64,000 bases of DNA from JACRLV01 sp045863555 (lineage in GTDB: Bacteria; Planctomycetota; Phycisphaerae; UBA1845; Fen-1342). The DNA lies in NCBI GenBank assembly GCA_045863555.1, contig BTUU01000024.1:1-64000 (forward strand), given 5' to 3'. Positions 36,676-45,856 of this stretch are shown here, in pieces (position 1 is the first letter of the stretch; each line of letters opens with the position of its first letter). Made by a program: the position numbers and the translations under genes. The notes below the pieces were generated by a model. The model had not been told where the DNA came from, did not search any database, and saw only the letters and a program-made list of their open reading frames with translations.

Positions 36676-38037
36676 ATGGCCGTTTTCGAGAAGCGATCGA
36701 CGCTCGGGGCCCCCGCCGATGCGCTCTTTGGCTGGCATGCGTCTCCGGGTGCGTTCGAGCGGCTCGCTCCGCCGTGGGAGACGCTGCGGATCATCGGGCG
36801 GACGGGTTCCATCCGCGACGGTGACCGGCTGACGTTTCAACTGCGGAAGTGGCCGGCGTGGATCACGTGGGAAGCGGTGCATCGCGGATTCGTCGAGGGC
36901 GAGCAATTTGTCGACGAGCAGCTGCGCGGACCGTTCCGGCGGTGGGTGCATACGCATCGATTTGAGCGGGTCGATGCGGGGCGGTCGGCGCTTGTCGACC
37001 ACGTCGATTTTGAGCCTCCTTTCGCAGCGATTACGAAGAGCACGGTGCGGCGGGAGATCGAGCGGATGTTCCGCTGGCGGCACGAGCGGACGCGGCTGGA
37101 CGTCGAACGTCACCAGCGTTTTCGCAATCGGCCGCAAATGCGCGTGGTGATTGCGGGAGCGTCGGGGCTGGTCGGGACGGAGCTGGCGGCGTTTCTGACT
37201 GCGGGCGGACACAGCGTGCTGCGGCTGGTGCGCGGGCGGGCGCGCGGCGCTGACGAGATCGGCTGGGGCCCAGGGCGGGGCGCGCTGGATGCGGCGGCGC
37301 TCGAAGGGATTGATGCCGTCGTTCACCTCGGCGGCGTGACGATTGCGAAGCGATTCACGGCGGCGCACAAACAGGCGATCCGCGAGAGCCGGGTGGAGAG
37401 TACGGCGCTGCTGGCCAGGGCGATCGCGGGGTTGAGTCAGCGGCCGCGGGTTTTTCTCTGCGCCTCCGCGATCGGTTACTACGGCAATCGCGGCGATGAG
37501 GAAGTGTCGGAGCGGAGCGCGGCCGGCACGGGTTTCCTGCCCGATGTCTGTACGGAATGGGAGGAGGCTGCGCGGCCGGCGCGGGACGCGGGTGTGCGGG
37601 TCGCGAACCTGCGGCTGGGAATCGTGCTGGCGGCGAAAGGCGGAGCGCTGGCGGCGATGATGCGGCCGTTCCGGCTCGGGCTGGGAGGCGTCGTCGGCAG
37701 CGGGAGGCAGTGGATGAGCTGGATCACGCTCGAAGACGTGATCGGGGCGTTTCACCATGTGCTGATGACCGACTCGGTGCAGGGGCCGGTCAATGTGGTT
37801 GCGCCGAATCCGGTCACGAATCGCGAGTTCACGAAAACGCTTGGTCGAGTGCTCGGCCGCCCCACGCTCGCGCCCGCGCCCGCCTTCGCGATCCGTGCGA
37901 TCCTCGGGCAGATGGGGCAGGCGCTGCTGCTGGACGGCGCCCGCGTTCGGCCGGATGTGCTGGCCGGTTCGGGGTTCACGTCCGCATTTCCGTCGCTCGA
38001 GCACGGTTTGCGGCACGAACTCGGGCGATACCGGTAG
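36676..38037 (+). CDS. SRPBCC plus TIGR01777-family NAD(P)-binding fusion protein
   Basis: 453 residues in two domains. Residues 1-150 are SRPBCC-like (FEKRSTLGAPADALFGWHASPGAFERLAPPWE), a small-ligand-binding or START fold. From about 154 a short-chain-dehydrogenase-like Rossmann domain begins, VVIAGASGLVGTELAAFL. HLGG, SAIGYYGNRGDEEVSE, WEEAARPARDAGVRVANLRLGIVL and WITLEDVIGAFHHVL are signatures of the TIGR01777 (YfcH/SULA-like) family. The same fusion occurs elsewhere in bacteria. The substrate is unknown; some relatives affect cell division (SulA-like) or act as epimerases. Confidence 0.9.
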   Translation: MAVFEKRSTLGAPADALFGWHASPGAFERLAPPWETLRIIGRTGSIRDGDRLTFQLRKWPAWITWEAVHRGFVEGEQFVDEQLRGPFRRWVHTHRFERVDAGRSALVDHVDFEPPFAAITKSTVRREIERMFRWRHERTRLDVERHQRFRNRPQMRVVIAGASGLVGTELAAFLTAGGHSVLRLVRGRARGADEIGWGPGRGALDAAALEGIDAVVHLGGVTIAKRFTAAHKQAIRESRVESTALLARAIAGLSQRPRVFLCASAIGYYGNRGDEEVSERSAAGTGFLPDVCTEWEEAARPARDAGVRVANLRLGIVLAAKGGALAAMMRPFRLGLGGVVGSGRQWMSWITLEDVIGAFHHVLMTDSVQGPVNVVAPNPVTNREFTKTLGRVLGRPTLAPAPAFAIRAILGQMGQALLLDGARVRPDVLAGSGFTSAFPSLEHGLRHELGRYR

Positions 38038-38054
38038 GCTTGTGAGGGAGAGCC

Positions 38055-38100
38055 GGAACGGCTCCGGGTCGAGGCGAGCCTCGATCCGGAGCCGTTTTCC
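38055..38100. terminator. Strong bidirectional intrinsic terminator
   Basis: CGGCTCCGG (38059-38067), GTCGAGG, a 3-nt loop, then GCCTCGAT, CCGGAGCCG (38086-38094) and TTTT form a near-perfect stem of about 16 bp. It lies between the ends of the 36676 (+) and 38130 (-) genes. AA precedes the stem on the left, so it works less well in the minus direction. Confidence 0.85.
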
Positions 38101-38129
38101 GTATCCGAATTACGTCCAGCCCGGCGCGA

Positions 38130-40715
38130 TCAGCACGGGGTGCCGAAGCGCGAGAGCAGGATCGACAGGTCGGCGAGATCGACGTCACCATCGCCGTCGA
38201 TGTCACCGGAGGTGCTCGACGTCCCGAACGCGCTCAGCAAGAGCGCGAGGTCGGAGAGGTCGACGACGCCGTCGCCGTTGAGGTCGCCGGGGCAACCAGT
38301 GGTGCCTCCGCCGTCGATCGTCACGCAGATCAGCTCCGAGCAGCAGATCGAGAGATCGGGCGTGTGAATGAACATGCGGAAGCAGAGGTTGATGGGCTGG
38401 CCGCCGCCACCCGCGACAGTGAAATTCGCCGTGAAGGTCTGCGTTCCGAACTGCGGCACGTTCACGGGAACGTAGGTGGGGTTCACGGTGACGTTGTAGA
38501 CGGGGACGCCGGGCTCGTAGTCGAAGAAGACGTGGCCGACGTTGAAGTCGAGGGGCTGGAAGGTGAACGAGATGCTGTATTGACCGTTGCCGAGATCGGT
38601 GACAACGGGCCCGTCCGTGAGCTGGAAGCAATCGCATTCGGGGAGATCGACGCTGATCTCGCGGTTGCAGCACTCCTCAAAATCCGTGTCCATGAGGATT
38701 ACCGGGAAGGTGAGCGTCGTATTCGGGAGACCGCAGATCTGGACGGTGATCGTCTGCGAGTCACCGTGGTCGAAGGTGCCGGGCGCGAAGGGACCGATGA
38801 CGTTCGGCGTCACGCTTGAATGCGGGATGAGGACGTACTCGACGGGCTGTCCGGAAAGATTGGTGATTGTGAACGTGTAGTCATAGCAATAGACCCAGGA
38901 GTTCGGCTCGCGGGGGCGGCAGAGAAGCTCATTCGTTTCGAATTCGGCACACGCGGCCGGGCAGGAGATTTCGACGCTTCCCTGCTGAGTCTTGTCGTGG
39001 GCGGAAGTGTCCTGGTCGAGGTCGAGGAGAAGGCTCGTGTTGACCGTGCCGCCGCCCGGGGGCAGACCCTGCATTCCATAGACGTATGTGTTCGTTGCGG
39101 GGTCGAAGACCAGGGCGTCGGCGGTGGCGTAGTTGCTGTATGTCTGGCTCGGGCGATAGTCGACGTCGACACCGCCGGCCGTCGATGCGCCATTGGTCGA
39201 GACGGAGAAATTCGCGCCCGGATCCCATGTTCCGGATGCGTTGCAGACGAACTCGTGCAGGTAGCTGTTATGCGCCCAGACGATCGTGTCGGCGATGAGC
39301 GGGTTCGTGTCGCCCATCGTGCGCTGCGCGGTTAGCATCGAGCCGCTCGGCGTAAAGGCGATGTCGGAAGTCGGGCTCTGATTCTGCGCCGCGGGGAGGC
39401 CGTTGAGGATTTCCTGCTGACGCGTCGAGGGAAGGAATTCACCGGTGTTCGGGTCGCACTGGATCGACCAGATCGTGTTCGGGGCGGCCGAACGGGCCAG
39501 GTCCGATCCCCAGATGCTGTAGTACACACGGCCGTTGTGCGGCTCGACCGCCCAGACGCGCTCACCGAGGCGGACAAAACCGGCCGTGTCAGTCGACTCG
39601 GGGGCCCCGCCCGGTGTAACGGTGTTCGTCGCGTGGTCGTAGGCGCTGAGGACAGCGCCGTTCGAAAGCGCGATGCGATAGATGCGGCCGTCGTCGAAGT
39701 TCGTCGCGAAGAGCGTGTTGCGGGAGCAATCGATCGAGATGTTTCCGAGACCGGGCCACGCTTCGTTTGCGAAGCCGGGCTGGGCGGAGATGATCGGGTC
39801 GAGGGAGTTCGGGAGCGTGATCCAGGGCGTTGCCACGCCGGTCACGCTGGAGATCCGGTAGATCGCACCGGGACCACCCGCGCCGACGGCGTCGACCGCC
39901 GGCATTCCGAGGACCATATTGCCGTACACGCTGCTGTGAGCGACGTAAGCGTCGCCCTGGTCGTCGATCGCGACGCCAAAGACGGTGCCGAGGTTCTGCC
40001 GCGACCAGCTCGCCTGCGCCGCGGCGAACGTGGCCGTGCCCCAATTCGCGCCGGCCGGGGCGGTCGAGGAATTCGACAGGTCGACGAACTGCACCTGGTT
40101 GCCGCCCGGGTTCAGATTGAGGATCGTCGCCACCGAAACCGGACCGACGAAGCCTGTGAACTCCGGGGTACCGCCGCAGCAGACGCCGGGGGGGCACTCG
40201 TGGTCGCCGCAGGGGGTGCCTTCGCAGGCGATCGAGAAGGTCCCGCTCCCACCCGGCAGGCCGCCGAATTCGCGTTCACCAAGCTGGATCATGTACTGCT
40301 GGCCGCAGACGACCTCGCAGCGGACTTCGCTCTGGGGAGCGCAGGTCGGGCCGTCGTCGTTGCAGCAGAGGGGCTGACCCGGGGTCGGCGGGCAGGCGCA
40401 GCCGGGGTAGATCGCGATCGCGGTGTTGATCGTCGTCTGGCCGCAGGTCGTGATGGTGACGAGGCCGGTGCAGTTCGCAGTCCAGCAGAACCAGAGGTCG
40501 CGGCTGAGGTCGATGCCGCCCCCCCCGCCGCAGGTGCTGATGAACGGAATGTCCATCGCGGCCTGGCTGAAATCGAATTGAAAGGTCCCGCTGCCGGTAA
40601 TCTGGAGCGGGTTCGCACAGTTGTCATTTGAGGGCTGGGCGACCGCCCCACCGACGCAACCCATGATTGCTGCAAGAGTTATGACGGCATTGACGCACCG
40701 GGACTGCGGACGCAT
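38130..40715 (-). CDS. Large secreted protein with C-terminal dockerin-like repeats
   Basis: 861 residues from the ATG at 40715, which has GAAGGAG upstream. The signal peptide is residues 1-23 (to VAQ). The first section is a cysteine-rich beta domain (DNCANPLQITGSGTFQFDF, WFCWTANCTGLVTITTCG, typical of planctomycete proteins). A middle region of about 400 residues resembles a beta-propeller (GISIDCSRNTLFATNFDDGRIYRI-like). Immunoglobulin-like segments with paired cysteines follow. Two dockerin loops end the protein: CPGDLNGDGVVDLSDLALLL and DIDGDGDVDLADLSILLSRFG. The function is unknown; surface display or biomass binding is inferred. It is divergent from the CoA-transferase gene. Confidence 0.82.
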   Translation of the reverse strand: MRPQSRCVNAVITLAAIMGCVGGAVAQPSNDNCANPLQITGSGTFQFDFSQAAMDIPFISTCGGGGGIDLSRDLWFCWTANCTGLVTITTCGQTTINTAIAIYPGCACPPTPGQPLCCNDDGPTCAPQSEVRCEVVCGQQYMIQLGEREFGGLPGGSGTFSIACEGTPCGDHECPPGVCCGGTPEFTGFVGPVSVATILNLNPGGNQVQFVDLSNSSTAPAGANWGTATFAAAQASWSRQNLGTVFGVAIDDQGDAYVAHSSVYGNMVLGMPAVDAVGAGGPGAIYRISSVTGVATPWITLPNSLDPIISAQPGFANEAWPGLGNISIDCSRNTLFATNFDDGRIYRIALSNGAVLSAYDHATNTVTPGGAPESTDTAGFVRLGERVWAVEPHNGRVYYSIWGSDLARSAAPNTIWSIQCDPNTGEFLPSTRQQEILNGLPAAQNQSPTSDIAFTPSGSMLTAQRTMGDTNPLIADTIVWAHNSYLHEFVCNASGTWDPGANFSVSTNGASTAGGVDVDYRPSQTYSNYATADALVFDPATNTYVYGMQGLPPGGGTVNTSLLLDLDQDTSAHDKTQQGSVEISCPAACAEFETNELLCRPREPNSWVYCYDYTFTITNLSGQPVEYVLIPHSSVTPNVIGPFAPGTFDHGDSQTITVQICGLPNTTLTFPVILMDTDFEECCNREISVDLPECDCFQLTDGPVVTDLGNGQYSISFTFQPLDFNVGHVFFDYEPGVPVYNVTVNPTYVPVNVPQFGTQTFTANFTVAGGGGQPINLCFRMFIHTPDLSICCSELICVTIDGGGTTGCPGDLNGDGVVDLSDLALLLSAFGTSSTSGDIDGDGDVDLADLSILLSRFGTPC

Positions 40716-40970
40716 AGACGACTCCTTCGGCCATGAGCGGGCGGGTCGGCGCTGACGCAGCGCGACGAAATGCACTCGGCCCGCCCCATACTCCGCTGGC
40801 GGTGCCGAAATCTCCAAGCGAAATCCGGAGAATTGCGCAGATTTTTCTTATCCGGACGTGGCATGGGTCCCGAGGCGGGGCCGCGGATCGGTCCGCGCAT
40901 GGTTGACGAGGTCGGGGCAGCGGTTCAGAATCGCCGGCAGATCGAACTGGCATCCATCACGAGGTTCTGC

Positions 40971-41666
40971 ATGTCGACGACAGCGATTCCGACCGGGCGC
41001 GACCGCATTGTTCTGCGGGCGGCGAAGGAACTTCAGGACGGTTTTTATGTCAACCTCGGCATCGGGCTGCCGACGCTCGTGGCGAACCATATTCCGGCGG
41101 GGATGGACATCGTGCTTCAGAGCGAAAACGGGATGCTGGGGATCGGACCGTTCCCATTCGACGACGAGGTCGACCCTGACCTGATCAACGCGGGCAAGCA
41201 GACGATCACGGAATTGCCCGGGTCGTCGTATTTCTCGAGCAGCGACTCGTTCGGAATCATTCGCGGGGGGCATATCGACCTGACGATCATGGGCGGCATG
41301 GAGGTCAGCGAGCAGGGAGACCTGGCGAACTGGATGGTGCCGGGCAAGCTGGTGAAAGGGATGGGCGGCGGGATGGACCTGGTCGTATCGGCGCGGCGGG
41401 TCGTGATCATCATGCAGCACAGCGACAAATCGGGCGCGCCAAAGGTACTGACCCGCTGCACCCTGCCGCTGACAGGGATCCGCTGCGTTCATCGGCTCAT
41501 CACCGAATGGGGCGTCTGGGACTTCGTGTATGGCAAGCGGAAGGATGCCGACCCGGTGCGGATGGTCCTCCGCGAGATCGCGCCGGACATTACGCTCGAC
41601 AAGCTCCGCGAAATGACGCAGGCGAAGTTCGATGTTGAGGGCGCGCCGAAGGTGATGCTGAATTAG
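40971..41666 (+). CDS. 3-oxoacid CoA-transferase subunit B
   Basis: 231 residues. It matches the beta subunit of succinyl-CoA:3-ketoacid (or butyrate-acetoacetate) CoA-transferases, which move CoA between organic acids. The catalytic glutamate is E52 in LQSENGMLGIGPFP. GGHIDLTIMGGMEVSEQGDLANWMVPGKLVKGMGGGMDLV and the C-terminal DKLREMTQA are family signatures. The enzyme needs an A subunit, normally encoded just upstream, but the neighbour here is divergent and no A subunit is present in the window. The upstream frame is open, but the family N-terminus starts at this ATG. Confidence 0.93.
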   Translation: MSTTAIPTGRDRIVLRAAKELQDGFYVNLGIGLPTLVANHIPAGMDIVLQSENGMLGIGPFPFDDEVDPDLINAGKQTITELPGSSYFSSSDSFGIIRGGHIDLTIMGGMEVSEQGDLANWMVPGKLVKGMGGGMDLVVSARRVVIIMQHSDKSGAPKVLTRCTLPLTGIRCVHRLITEWGVWDFVYGKRKDADPVRMVLREIAPDITLDKLREMTQAKFDVEGAPKVMLN

Positions 41667-41910
41667 CGGCCGAAACCGCATACTCGCGCGCTGACTGAGA
41701 TTCCGCCTGACCCTTCCCCCGAATCCTCTCCACGGGGACTCTTCGCCCCGCCTCACGCCGCAGGCAAAGCCTGATAACGCGCTGCCCATTTGCGGTCGCC
41801 GTACCCATATCTACGCCTTCCGTTGGACAACACCGCGCGTGAATTGCACGCTTGCAGGGAGCGCATGAATCCACTGGGCACCACGACGGTCTTGCAGTCG
41901 AGGAGTATTC

Positions 41911-44253
41911 ATGGTCGCTTCCCTTTGCCGCCGTAGCGGAATGCTGGTTGTTCTGGGGCTCACCGCGGGAACGGCCAACGCCGACGTCTCCATTTCCAAG
42001 CACGTTCCTCCTCCGAATTCCCGGGGCACGAGCCTCGGGGGAAGCGCCGCCGTCTCGGGTGAACTGGCAGTGGTCGGCGCTCCGAACGCGGCCGGCGCCG
42101 TGACGAATTCGGGTGCAGCGTATGTGTTCGCGAAGGTCGGGGAAGTCTGGTCGCAGATTGCGATGCTGACCGCTCCGGACGGCGCGGGGGGCGATCTTTT
42201 TGGGCGCTCCGTGGCGTTGAGCGGGGATTGGCTGGCGGTCGGCGCGCCGGAGGACGATGCGCCGTCGAACTCCGGCTCGGTACACCTATTCCGCAACGCC
42301 GGCGGCAACTGGCAGTATCACAGCAAGCTGACGGCGCCCGACGCGGCGACGAACGACCTGTTCGGCACGAGCGTTGCGCTGGAAGGCGGCTGGCTGCTGG
42401 TCGGCGCGCCGAACGACGACACCGGCGCGTTCAATGCCGGCGCGGTGTACGCGTTTGCGTACGACGAGTCGAGCGGCGCGTGGATGTTCTCCGGGCAGAT
42501 CACGCCGGGCCTGGCGGGCGATTTCTTCGGTATCTCGCTGGCGCTGCGCGGCGGAATTGCGGCGATCGGCGCGACCGGAGACGACGGCCGGGCGCTGAAC
42601 GCCGGCGCCGCGTATGCGTACCGGCTGGATAACGATGCCTGGGTCCAGGAGGGAGTGCTGCGCGGCTCCGACTCGGGGGCGAGCGACGAATTCGGGGCTT
42701 CGGTCGCAGTCGGTCAAGACTGGATCGTCGTCGGTGCGCCGCGGGATAACGAAGGTCTCCACGTCGACGCGGGGGCGGCGTTCTTCTTCCATTTTGACGG
42801 CGCAACCTGGTCCGAGGCGTTCAAGTACATCTCCGCGGACGCGAGCGCCAGCGATTTCCTGGGCCGCAGCGTCACGATCGACGGCGATGTCGCGGCCGTC
42901 GGGAGCCCCGCGGAAGACAGCACGGGGACGAATGCGGGCGCTGTGTACGTCCTGCGGCGGGTGGACGGGCTGTGGGTCGCGGACCCGCAGCTCACCGCGC
43001 CGGACACGGCGGCGTTTGACGCATTCGGCACTGCCCTCGCGCTGGCGGGCGACGAGTTGTTCGTGGGCGCGACGGGCGACGACGACAGCGGCGACGGTGC
43101 CGGCGCGGTCTACGCGGCGACGTTCTCTCCGCCGAATCTGCCGCCGCAGTGCAGCGCGGGCGTGCTCTACGAGGCGGAGTGCGCGGGTGCGGCAACGCGA
43201 GTCGAACTGGATGGTTCGGGATCGATTGATCCGGACGGCGACGGACTGCAATTCGAGTGGACGAGCGACTGCCCGGAGGCGAGCTTCGATGATCCGTCGA
43301 GTCCGCGCCCGGTGCTCACGCTTCAGGGCGGAAGCGCGCGGGAGTGCAATGTCACGCTGACGGTCAGCGACGGCGTGAACCCACCGGTTTCGTGCCAGGC
43401 CGGCGTTCGCGTCGCGGATACGACTGCGCCCGAACTGGCGGTCCCGGCGGATGTGGAGATCTTCGACGGGGAGGACGACGCGCCTGAGGCGCTGGGCAGC
43501 GCCGTCGCGACGGACTGCGATCCGGCCGTTCAGATCACCTTCGCGGACGAGGTCGATCCGTCGGAATGCGTGGCAGACGTGGTCCTCTCGAAGACGCGGA
43601 GAACCTGGACGGCGACGGACGCGTGCGGAAACTCGAGCTCGGGAACCCAGATCATCCGCCGGTCGCGTCGCGTTCTGCTGATGGATGTGATGCCGAACGC
43701 GTGTCCGAACGGCTTTGCCCTGGGGAGCGGCGGGCCGGTGACGGTGACGCTGCTCGGCGAGGGGGATGTCGATCTCGCGGGCGTGGAAATCGCTAGTCTG
43801 CGCATCAGCCGCGCGGATTGCATGGGGTCAGCGCTCGCGCCGAGCCCGGCCGTGAAGGTCGGAGATCGCGGTTCGCCCATGTCTTCGGAGGCGTGCGCAT
43901 GCCAGTCGTCGAAGCGAGACAAGATCAATGACCTGCAACTGAGTTTCGACGGGAAGGCGCTGGCGGCGACGCTGGCGCTCACCGGGATGGAGGGCTCGGT
44001 GACGGTCGCGGTGACGGGCATCCTGTATACGGAGGAATGTCCCGAAGGCGCCGCGTTTATCGCGCTCGACTGCCTGAACGTCACTCGCTCTGCGCCGGGC
44101 GGCCGGGGCGGATCTCCGCCGTCACCGCCTCCGCCATCGCCCGCGCCGGTCGTAGACCCTTGCGCGTCTGGTATGGTTCCGGGGCTGATGCTGACGGGGG
44201 CATTGCTGCTTTCCGCGAAGGGCCGTCGGCGGTGGCGTCGGGCGGCCCCGTGA
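41911..44253 (+). CDS. FG-GAP repeat surface protein with Cys-TM-Arg tail
   Basis: 780 residues. The signal peptide ends near residue 24 (TANA). About seven FG-GAP/integrin-type beta-propeller repeats follow (GDLFGRSVALSGDWLAVGAPEDD, NDLFGTSVALEGGWLLVGAPNDD and so on), spanning residues 30-405. A PKD-like or Ig-like domain (CSAGVLYEAECAGAATRVELDGSGSIDPDGDGLQFEW) follows, then a HYR-like segment. The end is unusual: a Gly/Pro-rich linker, DPCASG, a hydrophobic helix (MVPGLMLTGALLLSAKG) and RRRWRR. This Cys-helix-Arg arrangement resembles C-terminal sorting signals of the MYXO-CTERM type. AGGAG precedes the start. The role is probably adhesion or surface display. Confidence 0.8.
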   Translation: MVASLCRRSGMLVVLGLTAGTANADVSISKHVPPPNSRGTSLGGSAAVSGELAVVGAPNAAGAVTNSGAAYVFAKVGEVWSQIAMLTAPDGAGGDLFGRSVALSGDWLAVGAPEDDAPSNSGSVHLFRNAGGNWQYHSKLTAPDAATNDLFGTSVALEGGWLLVGAPNDDTGAFNAGAVYAFAYDESSGAWMFSGQITPGLAGDFFGISLALRGGIAAIGATGDDGRALNAGAAYAYRLDNDAWVQEGVLRGSDSGASDEFGASVAVGQDWIVVGAPRDNEGLHVDAGAAFFFHFDGATWSEAFKYISADASASDFLGRSVTIDGDVAAVGSPAEDSTGTNAGAVYVLRRVDGLWVADPQLTAPDTAAFDAFGTALALAGDELFVGATGDDDSGDGAGAVYAATFSPPNLPPQCSAGVLYEAECAGAATRVELDGSGSIDPDGDGLQFEWTSDCPEASFDDPSSPRPVLTLQGGSARECNVTLTVSDGVNPPVSCQAGVRVADTTAPELAVPADVEIFDGEDDAPEALGSAVATDCDPAVQITFADEVDPSECVADVVLSKTRRTWTATDACGNSSSGTQIIRRSRRVLLMDVMPNACPNGFALGSGGPVTVTLLGEGDVDLAGVEIASLRISRADCMGSALAPSPAVKVGDRGSPMSSEACACQSSKRDKINDLQLSFDGKALAATLALTGMEGSVTVAVTGILYTEECPEGAAFIALDCLNVTRSAPGGRGGSPPSPPPPSPAPVVDPCASGMVPGLMLTGALLLSAKGRRRWRRAAP

Positions 44254-44288
44254 CGGCGAAGGCGTGGCCGCGAGGTGCACGGGCGTCC

Positions 44289-45737
44289 TCAGACCGGGGT
44301 TTTTTCTGATCTGCGGGCCTGCTTCGCCCATTTTCGAAGCAGCGGCCGTACCTCCCGGCGGAGGAATGCGCGGGTCTGCTGCGGGGCGAGTCCGACGTAA
44401 CGCCGGGCGTCGAGGAGCTTCGACCAGCGAATCCCCTTGAAGGCGGAATCCGCCTTGAGTCGGTCGATGAGATCGTTGGCGCCCCCCTGCTGCTTGACGC
44501 GCTGGCCGGCGGCCTGGGCGTGCTCGCGGATTCGCTCGTGGAGCTGCTGGCGATCGCCGCCGGCTTTGACAGCCTCCATGAGGATGTCTTCGCTGGCGAT
44601 GAAGGGGAGCTCGGATGCGATGCGGCCTGCGATCGTTGCGGGGTAGACGACGAGGCCGTTGCAGATGTTGTAGAGCAGGATCGCGAGGGCATCCGCAGTG
44701 AGGAAGGCCTCGGGGAAGACGAGGCGCTTGTTGCTGCTGTCGTCGAGGGTACGCTCGAACATCTGGGCGGCGTGGGTCATCAGCGGTGAGTTTGCGAGGC
44801 TCATCAGGTAGCGGGCGAGGCCGGTGGCGCGCTCGCAGAGCGCAGGGTTGCGCTTGTAGGGCATTGCGGAGCTGCCGACCTGTTTCTTTTCGAAGGGTTC
44901 CTCAATCTCCTTGAGCATCGCGAGCAGGCGGATGTCGTTGCAGATCTTGTGTACGCCCGAGGCCAGCGAGGCGAGGCTGGAGATGATCTCGGCGTCGACC
45001 TTGCGCGAGTAGGTCTGGCCGCAAACGGCGTAGCAGGCGTCGAAGCCGAGCTTGCGTGCGAATGCGGCTTCGAGACGGGCGACTTTCGATTCGCTGCCAA
45101 GTAGCTTCAGGAACGACGCCTGTGTGCCGGTCGCGCCGCGCAGACCACGACAACGGAGGCCGTCGGCGAGCGTGCGGAGCGCATGCAGGTCGGCCATGAG
45201 ATCCTGAAGCCAGAGGGCGGCTCGCTTTCCGACGGTGGTGAGCTGGGCGGGCTGGAGGTGCGTGAATCCGAGCGTGGGCAGATTCGCGTATTTTTCGCAG
45301 AAATCCGCCAGAATCGACGCGGCGGCGACGAGGCGGCTGAAGACCAGTTCGAGCGCATCGCGGGTGAGGATCAGGTCGGCGTTGTCGACGATGTCCATGC
45401 TCGTCGCGCCCAGGTGGATGATCCCGCGGGCGGCCGGGGCGGCGTCGCCGTACGCGTGGATGTGGGCCATGACGTCGTGGCGCGTTTCGCGTTCGTAGCG
45501 CGCGGCGGCGGCGAAATCGATGTCGTCGATCGCGGCGCGCATCTGGCGGAGCTGCGACTCGGTGATCGGCAGGCCGAGGGAGCGCTGTGATTCGGCAAGG
45601 GCGAGCCAGATGCGGCGCCAGGCGGTGTGGCGGTTCTGGGGGCTCCAAAGTCGGACCATTTCGTCGGAGGCGTAGCGGCTGACGAGCGGGTGCTCGAAGC
45701 GGTCGTATTTGCCGGCGGCTTTCGATTTCTTGGCCAT
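44289..45737 (-). CDS. purB: Adenylosuccinate lyase
   Basis: 482 residues. It releases fumarate from adenylosuccinate and SAICAR in purine synthesis, as a homotetramer of the aspartase/fumarase superfamily. HDVMAHIHAYGDAAP, IHLGATSMDIVDNADL and the signature SSAMPYKRNPALCE (about 289-302) carry the active-site serine and substrate residues. The C-terminal helical domain is complete (VGLAPQQTRAFLRREVRPLLRKW). It is convergent with the FG-GAP gene. No clear Shine-Dalgarno was seen. Confidence 0.96.
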   Translation of the reverse strand: MAKKSKAAGKYDRFEHPLVSRYASDEMVRLWSPQNRHTAWRRIWLALAESQRSLGLPITESQLRQMRAAIDDIDFAAAARYERETRHDVMAHIHAYGDAAPAARGIIHLGATSMDIVDNADLILTRDALELVFSRLVAAASILADFCEKYANLPTLGFTHLQPAQLTTVGKRAALWLQDLMADLHALRTLADGLRCRGLRGATGTQASFLKLLGSESKVARLEAAFARKLGFDACYAVCGQTYSRKVDAEIISSLASLASGVHKICNDIRLLAMLKEIEEPFEKKQVGSSAMPYKRNPALCERATGLARYLMSLANSPLMTHAAQMFERTLDDSSNKRLVFPEAFLTADALAILLYNICNGLVVYPATIAGRIASELPFIASEDILMEAVKAGGDRQQLHERIREHAQAAGQRVKQQGGANDLIDRLKADSAFKGIRWSKLLDARRYVGLAPQQTRAFLRREVRPLLRKWAKQARRSEKTPV

Positions 45738-45796
45738 GACGGTCCATTTGGTTGGCGGCCGCAGCGGGCGGCCCGCACTCTACTCAATCACCGCCC

Positions 45797-45856
45797 GAGG
45801 CGGCTGTGCGATATCACTCAAACACGGCCGGGGCCGGCTGTGCTGCATCACTCAAG
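45797..45856. repeat. Hairpin repeat between purB and the trans-sulfuration gene
   Basis: Direct copies of GGCTGTGC....ATCACTCAA flank ACACGGCCGGGGCCGGCTGTG, which folds on itself. The core resembles AACACGGCTGACACAGCCGTG near 8198, so both are members of one dispersed intergenic family. Confidence 0.5.
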
